This document shows positions 1 to 7,624 of a stretch of 16,748 bases of DNA, in pieces. The stretch is from NCBI GenBank assembly GCA_964619155.1, contig CAZUEM010000070.1, positions 1 to 16,748 of the forward strand, given 5' to 3'. A program made the translations under genes and the position numbers. The DNA comes from CAIXRL01 sp964619155. GTDB taxonomy: Bacteria > Eisenbacteria > RBG-16-71-46. The notes under the pieces are model-generated. The model worked only from the letters and a program-made list of their open reading frames with translations, ran no database searches and was not told where the DNA came from. Position 1 is the first letter of the stretch. Each line of letters begins with the position of its first letter.

Positions 1-1530
1 GTCGCCACGGTCGCGGCCCCCGCGCCCGCCTCGGTCCCCCCGCTCCCCGCGCCCGCCACCGCCGTGCCCGCCCTCGCGCTCGGCGCGCGGCGCGCGCGGC
101 TCGGGCCGGGGTCCGCCCTCGAGGCCGAGGCGGATCTTGCCCTCGCGCAGCTCGATCACCTCGACGCGCAGCGGCTGGCCGACCTTGAAGTGCTCCTTGA
201 GGTCCGCCTCGCGCGGCTGGCCGCTCAGCTCGCGCGGCAGCAGGCCGCTCGCGCGCGGCCCGAACTCGGGCAGGTCCACGAACACGCCGAAGGTCACCAC
301 GTTGCCGACGCGGCCCTCGACCGTCTCGCCGACCTGCGGCTCGCGCGCCGGCGGCAGCGACGCCTCGAGCGCCTGGCGCACCGACAGGGCGATGCGGCGC
401 TTCCCGGCGTCCACCGACAGGACGATCGCCTCGACGGCCTGGTTCTTCTTGAGCGCGTCCTTGACGCTCGCGATGCGGTGCGTCGCCGCCTCGGAAACGT
501 GCACGAGGCCGTCGATGCCGGGCGCCAGCGAGACGAATGCGCCGAAGTCGGTCAGCCGCACGACCGTGCCGGAGACGCGCTGCCCCGGCGCGAACCGCTC
601 CTCGATGCCGGCCCACGGGTCGGGCGAGGCGGCCTTGATCGAGAGCGCGATGCGCGGCTTGCCGTCCTTGCCGGTCTCGATCTTGAGCACCTTCACCTTG
701 ACCTTCTCGCCGACCTTGAGCGCCTCCTTCGGGTGGTTCGTGCGCTCGTGGCGGATCTCGGAGACGTGCACGAGCCCGTCCACGCCGCCGAGGTCCACGA
801 ACGCCCCGAACGGCTCGATGCGGCGCACGACCGCCTCGCGCTCGTCGCCGGCCTGCAGCTCGGCGAGCAGGTGCTTGCCCGACTCGGCCTCGGCGCGGCG
901 CAGGAGCTTGCGGCGCGAGAGCACGACGCTGCCGCGGCCCTCCTCGATCGAGGCGACGAGGAACTCGAGCGTCTGCCCGACGTACACGCTCGGGTCCGCG
1001 CAGAACCCGTTCTCGATCTGCGACACGGGGCAGAACCCGCGCACGCCGCCCACGTCCACCGTGAGCCCGCCCGAGTTGGTGCCCGTGACCTTGCCCGTCA
1101 CCGGCACGCCGGCGTTGCTGGCCTCGCGCACGGCGGCCAGCGCCGCGCCACGGTCGGCCTTGCCCCCGGCGGCCTTCGCGGTCTTCGCGAGCACGACCTG
1201 CTCCCCGCTCTCGACCACGTACAGGTCGAGCTGGTCGCCGGGGATGACGCCCATGGAGCCGTCGTCGTTGCGGAACTGGGCCGTCTCGGCGACGGCCTCG
1301 CTCCGGCCGCCGAAGTCCAGCAGCACGTGGCTCTCGCCGATGGACACGACCCGGGCGCTCACCCGCGCGCCCACCTCGGGCTGGCTCTCGGCGTGCGCCG
1401 TCGCCTCGGCGCCCGCCTGCCGGCGCTCGAACTCCTGGAGCGCTTTCGCGAACTCCGCGGAGGAGGCGTCGTATTCGGCTTCGGGATCGGGGGACGTCGG
1501 GGCGGGCTGGTTCGGGGTCTCTTCGGTCAT
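1..1530 (-). CDS. rpsA: 30S ribosomal protein S1 (3' end outside window)
   Basis: S1 binds mRNA on the 30S subunit and helps initiation on weak or structured leaders. The ATG is at 1530 and the frame stays open to base 1, giving 510 codons with no stop. Five S1 RNA-binding OB-fold repeats are visible at roughly residues 50-115, 135-205, 220-295, 310-380 and 395-470. Repeats 3 and 4 have the classic FGAFVDL/FGAFVSL and DGLVHVSE motifs; repeat 1 is more divergent (VLLDFGGRSEA), as is usual for S1. Five or more repeats with this order fit ribosomal S1 better than a single-domain RNA-binding protein. Residues 1-45 are acidic and low in complexity. From about residue 475 the chain turns Arg/Glu-rich, then Gly/Arg-rich with RGG and RGD steps to the window edge. 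No Shine-Dalgarno sequence precedes the ATG; a promoter lies at 1599-1628. The five repeats are seen directly; the ribosomal role is from the family. Confidence 0.93.
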   Translation of the reverse strand, partial: MTEETPNQPAPTSPDPEAEYDASSAEFAKALQEFERRQAGAEATAHAESQPEVGARVSARVVSIGESHVLLDFGGRSEAVAETAQFRNDDGSMGVIPGDQLDLYVVESGEQVVLAKTAKAAGGKADRGAALAAVREASNAGVPVTGKVTGTNSGGLTVDVGGVRGFCPVSQIENGFCADPSVYVGQTLEFLVASIEEGRGSVVLSRRKLLRRAEAESGKHLLAELQAGDEREAVVRRIEPFGAFVDLGGVDGLVHVSEIRHERTNHPKEALKVGEKVKVKVLKIETGKDGKPRIALSIKAASPDPWAGIEERFAPGQRVSGTVVRLTDFGAFVSLAPGIDGLVHVSEAATHRIASVKDALKKNQAVEAIVLSVDAGKRRIALSVRQALEASLPPAREPQVGETVEGRVGNVVTFGVFVDLPEFGPRASGLLPRELSGQPREADLKEHFKVGQPLRVEVIELREGKIRLGLEGGPRPEPRAPRAEREGGHGGGGRGERGDRGGRGGRDRGD

Positions 1531-1598
1531 CGGGGGCCGGTCCGTGTTGGAGTGAAGCGAGCGTCTGCGCAGGCCTGCAGGGGGCCGTGGAACTGGAG

Positions 1599-1628
1599 TT
1601 TCTAGACCCGCCGCGGGCCCGCTGTCAA
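1599..1628 (-). promoter_or_regulatory. Predicted sigma-70 promoter of rpsA
   Basis: On the minus strand a perfect TTGACA -35 (1628-1623) is followed after 18 bases by TAGAAA (1604-1599, four of six -10 positions). A 16-base spacer to TCTAGA is the alternative. Transcription would start near 1592, leaving a leader of about 60 bases before the rpsA ATG. It is the best -35 box in the window and sits in an otherwise GC-saturated gap. Not tested experimentally. Confidence 0.5.
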
Positions 1629-1631
1629 AGG

Positions 1632-1663
1632 GGCGGCCGGGCGGCCGCCGGGCCCCGGCCCGG
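1632..1663 (-). terminator. Tandem overlapping GC palindromes, possible terminator
   Basis: Two perfect inverted repeats abut: 8-base arms 1632-1639/1642-1649 and 7-base arms 1648-1654/1657-1663, each with a 2-base centre. They lie just after the lipoprotein stop (1671) and just before the rpsA -35. Read on the minus strand, the second hairpin is followed by CCTTTG, only a weak T run. A terminator isolating rpsA from the upstream gene is the likely reading; the two stems share two bases, so they may be alternatives. Confidence 0.4.
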
Positions 1664-1670
1664 GGGGCGC

Positions 1671-2318
1671 TCAGCGCGGGATGACGCTGGCGACCTGGAA
1701 GCGGAACGAGTAGGTGCGCGGCCGGTCCTCGACGAGGAACTCGAGGTCCACGCCGAACGTGCGCCCGGAGTAGATCGGGGCGCTCTGGTCCTCGGGCAGG
1801 ATGGGCCGGTGCGGTTGCTCGTCCGCGACCTCGAGGGTGCCCGGGTCCACCAGGTCGTCCATCGCGAAGACGTAGTCGCTGTACTGCTGGCGCCCCGGCA
1901 CCTGGGTCTGGGCCTGGGTGCCGAATCGGTCCCGCCAGCGCGTCGTGTTGTGCGCCACCTTGCCCATCCGGCCGTTCACGTCGAGGAACTGGCTGCGGTC
2001 CCAGTCGATCCAGACCGGACGGCCCTGCAGGTTCTCGACCCGGAAGTAGAGCGCGGTGGGCGTCGGCCGGAAGTAGAACGACAGGTCGCGGTCGCGGAAG
2101 TTGAAGTCGCCCCCGGGCTCGGTCTGCTTGAAGCGGAACGTGTAGAGCGCGCCGGGCGAGCCCACCGTCATGCCGGCGGTGTCCGGGGCGCCCGAGACCA
2201 CGGGCGGCGGCGGCGCGGCCGCGGGCGGCGGCGCGTACTCGGGCGGCGGCGACGCGGAGCAGCCGGCGACGAGCGCCAGCGCGGCGAGCGCGATCGGGAG
2301 ACGGCGGTGGTTCGTCAC
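1671..2318 (-). CDS. Predicted lipoprotein of unknown function
   Basis: The protein has 215 residues and starts with GTG. A clear lipoprotein signal is present: basic N-region (NHRR), hydrophobic core to residue 18 and lipobox LVAGC with the acylated cysteine at residue 20. Serine follows the cysteine, which in many diderms is compatible with outer-membrane sorting. Residues 24-40 are a proline/alanine linker. The rest is soluble and probably beta-rich, with alternating aromatic and charged strands (YTFRFKQ, LSFYFRP, YSFRFQVAS), suggesting an immunoglobulin-like or similar sandwich fold. I do not recognise the family. There is no Shine-Dalgarno sequence; a TANNNT -10 box lies 7 bases before the GTG, so the message may be leaderless. 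It is followed by palindromes and rpsA, and is separated from the upstream epimerase gene by 85 bases. Confidence 0.85.
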   Translation of the reverse strand: MTNHRRLPIALAALALVAGCSASPPPEYAPPPAAAPPPPVVSGAPDTAGMTVGSPGALYTFRFKQTEPGGDFNFRDRDLSFYFRPTPTALYFRVENLQGRPVWIDWDRSQFLDVNGRMGKVAHNTTRWRDRFGTQAQTQVPGRQQYSDYVFAMDDLVDPGTLEVADEQPHRPILPEDQSAPIYSGRTFGVDLEFLVEDRPRTYSFRFQVASVIPR

Positions 2319-2325
2319 GGCGCGC

Positions 2326-2355
2326 AGGTTAGCGAGCGCGCCACGCCGCCGACAA
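2326..2355 (-). promoter_or_regulatory. Predicted promoter giving a near-leaderless lipoprotein mRNA
   Basis: Minus-strand TTGTCG (2355-2350), 18-base spacer, TAACCT (2331-2326). The GTG start at 2318 falls 7 bases beyond the -10 box, where transcription should begin. The absence of any Shine-Dalgarno sequence agrees. The match to consensus is only moderate. Confidence 0.4.
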
Positions 2356-2403
2356 GGCCGAAAGCGCGGTGCGGAGAACGGGCCGTGCCGCCCCCGCCCG
2401 CGC

Positions 2404-3315
2404 TCAGCCGCCGCCTCCGGCGCGCAGCATGCGCGCGAGCGCCGGGCCGAGCTCGGGGCGCGCGAACGAAAACCCCGTGCGCTCGAGCGCGGCGGGACGC
2501 ACGCGCTGGCCGGCGAGCAGCAGTTCGTCCGCCTGCCCCGCGCCGAGCACGAGGCGCAGCGCGAACGCCGGCGCGGGGAGCAGCGCCGGGCGCCGCAGCG
2601 CGGCCCCGAGCGCGCGCGCGAACGCCGCGCAGCGGACCGGCGCGGGCGCGACCACGTTGAACGGGCCGCGCACGTCCTCGCGCTCGAGCGCGTGCACGAG
2701 CGCCGCGACGGCGTCCTCGAGCGCGATCCAGCTCCACCACTGCCGTCCCGCGCCGAGCGGCCCGCCGAGGCCGAGCCGGAAGACGGGCAGCATCGCCGCG
2801 AGCGCCCCGCCGTGCGGCGCGAGCACGAGGCCGGTGCGCGGGTGCGCGACGCGGATGCCGGCGCGCGTCGCCGGGGCGGCGGCGGCCTCCCAGGCGCGCG
2901 CGGTCTCGGCGAGGAAGCCGGTGCCGGCGGCGCTCGACTCGTCGAGCCACTCCTCGCCGCGGTCGCCGTAGAAGCCGGTCGCGGACGCCGAGACCAGCAC
3001 GCGCGGGCGCGGCTGGAGCGCCGCGAGCGTCTCGGCGAGGAGCCGGGTCGGCCCGGTGCGGCTGTCGCGGAGGAGCGCCCGCCGGGCGGCGGTCCAGCGG
3101 CCGCCGGCGATGCTCGCCCCCGCGAGGTGCACGACGCCGTCCACCCCCGCGAGCGCGGCGCGGTCGATCGTACCCGCGGCCGGGTCCCAGGCGGCCTCGC
3201 CGGGCGCGCGCGGCGCGCGGCGCACGAGCTTGAGCACCTCGTGGCCGGCCGCCGCCAGCCGGGCCGCCAGCGGACGGCCGATGAAGCCGTCCGCGCCGGT
3301 GATCGCGATCCTCAT
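2404..3315 (-). CDS. TIGR01777-family NAD(P)-dependent epimerase/dehydratase (YfcH/SulA-like)
   Basis: This 303-residue protein belongs to the extended short-chain dehydrogenase/reductase group known as TIGR01777. The N-terminal Rossmann signature is GADGFIG (residues 7-13), followed by the VVHLAGASIAGGRW block (61-74), typical of the family. SATGFYGDRG (111-120) is the family's active-site segment. Residues about 248-290 match the C-terminal DUF1731 segment (QADELLLAGQRVRP). Length is normal (about 300). The true substrate is unknown for the family; annotations as nucleoside-diphosphate-sugar epimerase are by fold only. It starts 28 bases after the slipin stop on the same strand and has no visible Shine-Dalgarno sequence, so it may be read through from the operon or have its own start signal. 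The family call is firm, the reaction is not. Confidence 0.9.
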   Translation of the reverse strand: MRIAITGADGFIGRPLAARLAAAGHEVLKLVRRAPRAPGEAAWDPAAGTIDRAALAGVDGVVHLAGASIAGGRWTAARRALLRDSRTGPTRLLAETLAALQPRPRVLVSASATGFYGDRGEEWLDESSAAGTGFLAETARAWEAAAAPATRAGIRVAHPRTGLVLAPHGGALAAMLPVFRLGLGGPLGAGRQWWSWIALEDAVAALVHALEREDVRGPFNVVAPAPVRCAAFARALGAALRRPALLPAPAFALRLVLGAGQADELLLAGQRVRPAALERTGFSFARPELGPALARMLRAGGGG

Positions 3316-3343
3316 GCCGGGACGCGTCGCGCGGGGCAGGCCG

Positions 3344-4108
3344 CTACGACTTCTTCTCCGCCATGTTCGACAGCACCTTCAGCAGGTCGATCGGGATCGG
3401 GAACAGCGTCGTCGAGTTGTTCTCGGTCGCGATCTCGGCGAGCGTCTGCAGGTAGCGCAGCTGCATCGCCGCCGGTTCCTTCGCGATGACGCCCGCCGCC
3501 TCGGCGAGGCGCGCCGCCGCCTGGAACTCGCCCTCGGCGTTGATCACCTTGGCGCGGCGCTCGCGCTCGGCCTCGGCCTGGCGGGCGATCGCGCGCTGCA
3601 TCTCCTGCGGCAGGTCCACGTTCTTGACCTCGACGACCGTGACCTTGACGCCCCACGGCTCGGTCTGCCGGTCGATCACCTGCTGCAGCGCCATGTTGAG
3701 CTTCTCGCGCTCGGACAACAGCTCGTCCAGCTCCTGCTGGCCGAGGATCGAGCGCAGCGTGGTCTGCGCGATCTGGCTGGTCGCGTACAGGTAGTTCTCG
3801 ACCTGCACGACGGCCTGCCGGGCGTCGATCACGCGGAAGTAGATCACCGCGTTCACCTTCACGGTCACGTTGTCGCGCGTGATGATGTCCTGCGAGGGGA
3901 CGTCCATGGTCACGGTGCGCAGCCCGACCTTGACCGCCCGGTCCACGATCGGGATCAGGAACACGAGGCCCGGGCCCTTCTCGCCGATCAGGCGGCCGAG
4001 CCGGAACACCACGAGCCGTTCGTACTCGCGCACGACGCGGATCGCGTTGGCGACGATCGAAATCACGACGAACAGCAGCAGCACGACGAAGATCAGAGCC
4101 GAAGGCAT
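3344..4108 (-). CDS. Slipin, SPFH/stomatin-like membrane protein
   Basis: This is a 254-residue slipin of the stomatin/prohibitin (SPFH) superfamily. Residues 4-26 form one membrane anchor. The SPFH/band 7 domain follows, with YERLVVFRLGR (29-39) and GPGLVFLIPIVD (45-56). The helical part is rich in charged residues (about 175-205, Glu/Arg/Ala). The C-terminus (ATENNSTTLFPIPIDLL) is the typical oligomerisation motif of slipins. The ATG is chosen because GAGGGG lies 6 bases upstream, within the end of nfeD, and only 2 bases separate the two genes. In archaea the slipin PH1511 is cleaved by the NfeD-type protease PH1510, and the two genes are adjacent there as here. It probably forms membrane microdomain scaffolds linked to membrane-protein quality control. 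Confidence 0.94.
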   Translation of the reverse strand: MPSALIFVVLLLFVVISIVANAIRVVREYERLVVFRLGRLIGEKGPGLVFLIPIVDRAVKVGLRTVTMDVPSQDIITRDNVTVKVNAVIYFRVIDARQAVVQVENYLYATSQIAQTTLRSILGQQELDELLSEREKLNMALQQVIDRQTEPWGVKVTVVEVKNVDLPQEMQRAIARQAEAERERRAKVINAEGEFQAAARLAEAAGVIAKEPAAMQLRYLQTLAEIATENNSTTLFPIPIDLLKVLSNMAEKKS

Positions 4109-4110
4109 GT

Positions 4111-5421
4111 TCACCCCTCCCTGCGCAGCGCCCGCACGGACAGCTGCAGTCCCGACACCGACACGACTTCGACCTCGGCGCCCGTGTCGAGCACCGCGTC
4201 CGAGGTCGCGCTCCACAGTTCGTCCCCGATGCGCACCATGCCGCCGCCGGCGATGCGCTCCACCACCACCCCGTGCATCCCGACGAGGCCCGGCGCGCCC
4301 GTCGTCACCTTGCGGCGGCCCGCGCGCAGGCCGGCCCCGATCACCCACAGGAAGAAGCCCGCGGTGAGCACGGTGCCCGCGAGGACGAGCACGGGATCCA
4401 CGCGCACCGTGCCCGAGCGGAACAGCAGCAGCGTGCCGAGCGCGAGCGAGAGCGTGCCGCCGACCGCGAGCAGGCCGTGGCTCGCCACCTTGATCTCGGC
4501 GAGCAGGAAGGCGAGGCCGAGGACCACGAGCGCGATGCCCGCGGCGTTGACCGGCAGCGTGGAGAGCGCGAAGAACGCGAGCAGCAGGCAGATCCCGCCC
4601 ACCACGCCGGGCAGGATCGCGCCCGGGTTCTGCAGCTCGAAGATGAGCCCGTAGAAGCCGAGCATCATGAGGATGTAGGCGATGTTCGGGTCGGCGACGA
4701 ACCCGAGCAGCCGCTGGCGGAAGTCCGGGTCCATGCGCGTCACCACGGCGTCCTTCGCGCGCACGAACCGCACCTGCTCGCCGCGCCGCCACGGCCGGCC
4801 GTCGGCCTTCGTGAGCACCTCGGCCTGCGTGCCGGCGACGAAGTCCACGACGCTGTCCGCGACCGCCTCGGTCTCGCTCGCGGCGATCGCCTCGCGCACC
4901 GCGCGCTCGGCCCAGCGCACGTTGCGCCCGCGCTGCGCCGCGATCGTCCGCGCGAAGGCCGAGGCGTCGCTCGTCGCCTTGCGCGCGAGCGTCGAGTCCA
5001 TCGGGCCGCCCATCGAGATCGGGGTCGCCGCGCCGATGTTGGTGCCCGGCGACATCGCCGCCACGTCGCAGGCCATGACGAGGAAGACGCCCGCCGAGGC
5101 GGCGTGCGCGCCCGACGGGGTCACCCACGCGATCACCGGCACCTCGCTCGCGAGCAGCCGCTGGATCATCGTCCGCATGCTCGACTCGAGCCCGCCGGGG
5201 GTGTTCACCTCGAGCAGCACGGCGTCGGCGCCGTCGCGGCGGGCCCGGTCGAGCGCCGCGCGCAGGACGTCGTCCATGACCGGCGAGACCGTGCCCTCGA
5301 GCCGCGCCGCCACCACGCGCGGGGCGCCCGGGGCCGGGGCCACGGCGCTGTCGCGCGGGGCCGCTCCCGCGGCGGCGAGCAGCGCCGCGCCGAGCGCCAG
5401 GCAGGCGAGGGCGCGCCTCAC
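4111..5421 (-). CDS. nfeD: Long-form NfeD membrane serine protease (ClpP-like)
   Basis: The 436-residue product is a full-length NfeD. Residues 1-21 are a signal peptide. About 35-230 form a ClpP-like protease with the Ser-Lys dyad of PH1510: Ser109 in HAASAGVFL and Lys148 in TLARKATSDA, 39 residues apart (41 in PH1510). SPGTNIGAA (124-132) is a conserved family block. About 235-370 hold four or more membrane helices, beginning with NIAYILMMLGFYG. The C-terminal 65 residues form the OB-fold NfeD domain. The GTG start is chosen because GGAGGTGG precedes it by a few bases and GTGA overlaps the threonine synthase stop by 4 bases. A further upstream extension in this frame would lie inside thrC and has shadow composition. 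It is paired with the slipin, a known substrate in archaea. Confidence 0.93.
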   Translation of the reverse strand: MRRALACLALGAALLAAAGAAPRDSAVAPAPGAPRVVAARLEGTVSPVMDDVLRAALDRARRDGADAVLLEVNTPGGLESSMRTMIQRLLASEVPVIAWVTPSGAHAASAGVFLVMACDVAAMSPGTNIGAATPISMGGPMDSTLARKATSDASAFARTIAAQRGRNVRWAERAVREAIAASETEAVADSVVDFVAGTQAEVLTKADGRPWRRGEQVRFVRAKDAVVTRMDPDFRQRLLGFVADPNIAYILMMLGFYGLIFELQNPGAILPGVVGGICLLLAFFALSTLPVNAAGIALVVLGLAFLLAEIKVASHGLLAVGGTLSLALGTLLLFRSGTVRVDPVLVLAGTVLTAGFFLWVIGAGLRAGRRKVTTGAPGLVGMHGVVVERIAGGGMVRIGDELWSATSDAVLDTGAEVEVVSVSGLQLSVRALRREG

Positions 5422-6644
5422 GGCGCCACCTCCGCGGCCGCCCCGCGCCGGGCGAGCGCGAGCCGCCACGCCTCGGGGTACTTGAGGCCGCTGCCCGTGT
5501 CGTAGATCACCACCCGCTCCCCCGCGCCGATCTCGCCGCTGCGGCGCAGCTGCCGCAGCGCCGCGTAGGTGGCCGCGCCCTCGGGGCAGGCGTAGAGCCC
5601 CTCGAGCGACGCGATCTCGTGCAGCGCGTCGAGCATGTCCTCCTCGGACACCGCGACCGCCGTGCCGCCGCTCTCGCGGACCGCGGCGAGGATGAGCGTG
5701 TCGGCGAACGGCGCGGGCACGCGCAGCCCGCTCGCCACCGTGCGCGCGTCCGCCCAAGGGGCCGCGCGGCGCTCGCCCGATTCGAACGCGCGCACGACCG
5801 GCGCGCAGCCCGCGACCTGCACCGCGACGAGGCGCGGCATCGGCCCCTCGGTCCAGCCGAGCGCGGCCAGCTCGCGGAACGCGCGCGCCATGCCCACGAG
5901 GCCGGTGCCGCCGCCCGTCGGGTAGAGGATCGCGTCGGGCAGCCGCCAGTGCAGCTGCTCCGCGATCTCGTAGCCGAGCGTCTTCTTGCCCTCGAGCCGG
6001 AACGGCTCCTTGAACGTGGCGACGTTCCACCAAGCGGGCGCCGGCGCCCACTCGGCCACGAGCCGCCCGGCGTCCGAGATCGTGCCGGGGACGAGCCGCA
6101 CCTCGGCGCCGAACGCGCGCGTCTCGAGCACGAACGCCTCGGGCGTGTCCTCGGGCATCGCGACGCGGCACGGCAGCCCGGCGGCGGCGGCGTAGGCCGC
6201 GGCCGCCGAGCCGGCGTTGCCGGCGCTCGGCAGCGCGATGCCGCGCGCGCCGAAGGCCAGCGCGCCGTTCACCGCCAGCGCCAGCCCGCGCGCCTTGAAC
6301 GACTGCGTCGGGTTGCCGGCCTCCTCCTTGAGCCACAGTCCGGCGACGCCGGCCGCCTCGCCGAGCCGCGCGACCGGCAGCAGCGGCGTGCCGCCCTCGC
6401 CGAGCCGCACCGCGGGGAAGTCGGGCGCGAACGGCAGCACGGCGCGGTAGCGCCACAGGTCGGCGCCGAAGCCGCCGAGCGCCTCGCGCGGGAGCGTGGC
6501 CCGCACGCGCGCGAGGTCGTAGCGCGCGACCAGCGGGCGGCCGCATGCCGGGCACACCGAGCGCGGCTTCGAGAGATCGCATGCCGCGCCGCAGTCGAAG
6601 CACTCCAGCGCCTCGAGCGCGGGGTTGAAGCGACCGTCCGGCAT
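5418..6644 (-). CDS. thrC: Threonine synthase (PLP-dependent, with N-terminal zinc ribbon)
   Basis: The protein has 408 residues. Threonine synthase converts O-phospho-L-homoserine to L-threonine. An N-terminal zinc ribbon uses Cys15, Cys18, Cys31 and Cys34. The PLP lysine is Lys117 in NPTQSFKARG, and the phosphate-binding loop is GGGTG (244-248). SAGNAGSAAAAYAAAAG (140-156) is the usual asparagine loop. The usual motif is SFKDRG; alanine replaces aspartate here, which occurs in several threonine-synthase-like proteins and leaves a small doubt about specificity. The ATG is preceded by GGAGGGAGGG and overlaps the rsgA stop (TGATG). No homoserine kinase or dehydrogenase gene is in the window. 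Related fold-type II lyases (threonine dehydratase, cysteate synthase) are alternatives but lack this zinc ribbon plus loop arrangement as a rule. Confidence 0.86.
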   Translation of the reverse strand: MPDGRFNPALEALECFDCGAACDLSKPRSVCPACGRPLVARYDLARVRATLPREALGGFGADLWRYRAVLPFAPDFPAVRLGEGGTPLLPVARLGEAAGVAGLWLKEEAGNPTQSFKARGLALAVNGALAFGARGIALPSAGNAGSAAAAYAAAAGLPCRVAMPEDTPEAFVLETRAFGAEVRLVPGTISDAGRLVAEWAPAPAWWNVATFKEPFRLEGKKTLGYEIAEQLHWRLPDAILYPTGGGTGLVGMARAFRELAALGWTEGPMPRLVAVQVAGCAPVVRAFESGERRAAPWADARTVASGLRVPAPFADTLILAAVRESGGTAVAVSEEDMLDALHEIASLEGLYACPEGAATYAALRQLRRSGEIGAGERVVIYDTGSGLKYPEAWRLALARRGAAAEVAP

Positions 6645-7624
6645 CAGCGCCGCCCTCCCTCCAGTTCCTCGCGCAGCTTGTGGAACGAGGCGAACCGCCG
6701 CTCGTGCACCTCGCCGCGCTCCACCGCCGCGCGCACCGCGCAGCCCGGCTCGCGGTCGTGACGGCAGTCGTCGAACCGGCAGCCGCCGCGGCGCGCCCGC
6801 ACCTCCGGGTAATACTCCTCCAGCGTCCGGGCGTCCACCCCCCAGAGCGCGAAGGCCCGCACGCCCGGCGTGTCGATGAGCTCGAGCCCCGGCTCGGGGC
6901 GCAGCAGCAGCGCCGCCGTCGTGGTGTGGCGGCCCTTGCCGGTGCGCTCGTTGACCTCGGCCGCCAGCAGCTCGTGGCCGGGCGCCAGGCGGTCGAGGAT
7001 CGTGCTCTTGCCCACGCCGGAGTGGCCCACGAACAGCGAACGGCGGCCGCGGCACGCCTCGCGCAGCGCCTCCACGCCGCGGCCCGACTTCGCGCACAGG
7101 GCGAGCCCCGCGACCCCCGCGGGCGCGTAGTCCCCGAGCAGCGAGGCGGCCTCCGCCTCGTCGCCCAGGTCGGTCTTGTTGAGCGCCAGCACCGCCGGCA
7201 GGCCGTCGTGCAGCGCCTGCGCGAGCACCCGGTCCACGAACCCGTGCCGGAACTCGGGGCGCCGCAGCGCGGCCACGATCACGACCTGGTCGAGGTTCGC
7301 GGCGACCACCTGCTGCTCGTCGCGCTCGCCCGCGGCCCGGCGGGAGAACGCGCTGCGGCGCGGCGCGACCTCCTCGACCACGGCGCGGCCGCCCTCCCAC
7401 GCGAGCCGCACGCGGTCGCCCACCACGACGGCGTTGCCGAGCGCCTTGCGGCGGCCCATGAGCCGGCCGCGCACGGTCGCTTCGAACGGCTCGCCGCGGT
7501 CGGGCGCCAGCGACAGGGCCCCGAAGTCCACGCGCCGCACGGTCGCCTCGGCCGGCCGCAGCGCGCCCTCGCCCCCGGGGGCGGGCGCCGGCGCGGCGGG
7601 CCCGTGGTTCAGTTCGCCCCCCAC
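6644..7624 (-). CDS. rsgA: Small ribosomal subunit biogenesis GTPase RsgA
   Basis: RsgA (YjeQ) is a late 30S-assembly GTPase. The 326-residue protein has the circularly permuted GTPase order that defines the family: G4 NKTD (149-152), then G1 GHSGVGKS (200-207), the Thr-rich G2 loop (THTT-like, around 233-236) and G3 DTPG (251-254). An OB fold occupies about 28-90. The zinc site is Cys282, Cys287, His289 and Cys295 in the C-terminal part. The GTG at 7624 lies 16 bases inside the end of the histidine kinase gene and gives an Ala/Pro-rich leader of about 25 residues not needed by the family. A GTG 28 codons further in (codon 29), preceded by GAGG, is a credible alternative start. Normal length is about 300-350, so both starts are possible. 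Confidence 0.94.
   Translation of the reverse strand: MGGELNHGPAAPAPAPGGEGALRPAEATVRRVDFGALSLAPDRGEPFEATVRGRLMGRRKALGNAVVVGDRVRLAWEGGRAVVEEVAPRRSAFSRRAAGERDEQQVVAANLDQVVIVAALRRPEFRHGFVDRVLAQALHDGLPAVLALNKTDLGDEAEAASLLGDYAPAGVAGLALCAKSGRGVEALREACRGRRSLFVGHSGVGKSTILDRLAPGHELLAAEVNERTGKGRHTTTAALLLRPEPGLELIDTPGVRAFALWGVDARTLEEYYPEVRARRGGCRFDDCRHDREPGCAVRAAVERGEVHERRFASFHKLREELEGGRR

Noticed and set aside
64..1605. Plus-strand 513-codon ORF opposite rpsA
   Set aside because: It is the antisense shadow of five clear S1 repeats; its protein is Leu/Arg/Ala/His-repetitive and resembles no family.
3056..4654. Plus-strand 532-codon ORF opposite the epimerase, slipin and NfeD
   Set aside because: The opposite strand has three well-supported genes; this frame crosses their boundaries and shows only shadow composition.
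4111..6603. NfeD frame extended upstream to 830 residues
   Set aside because: The added part lies wholly within threonine synthase in another frame and is Arg/Ala-repetitive; the GTG at 5421 with GGAGGTGG is the supported start.
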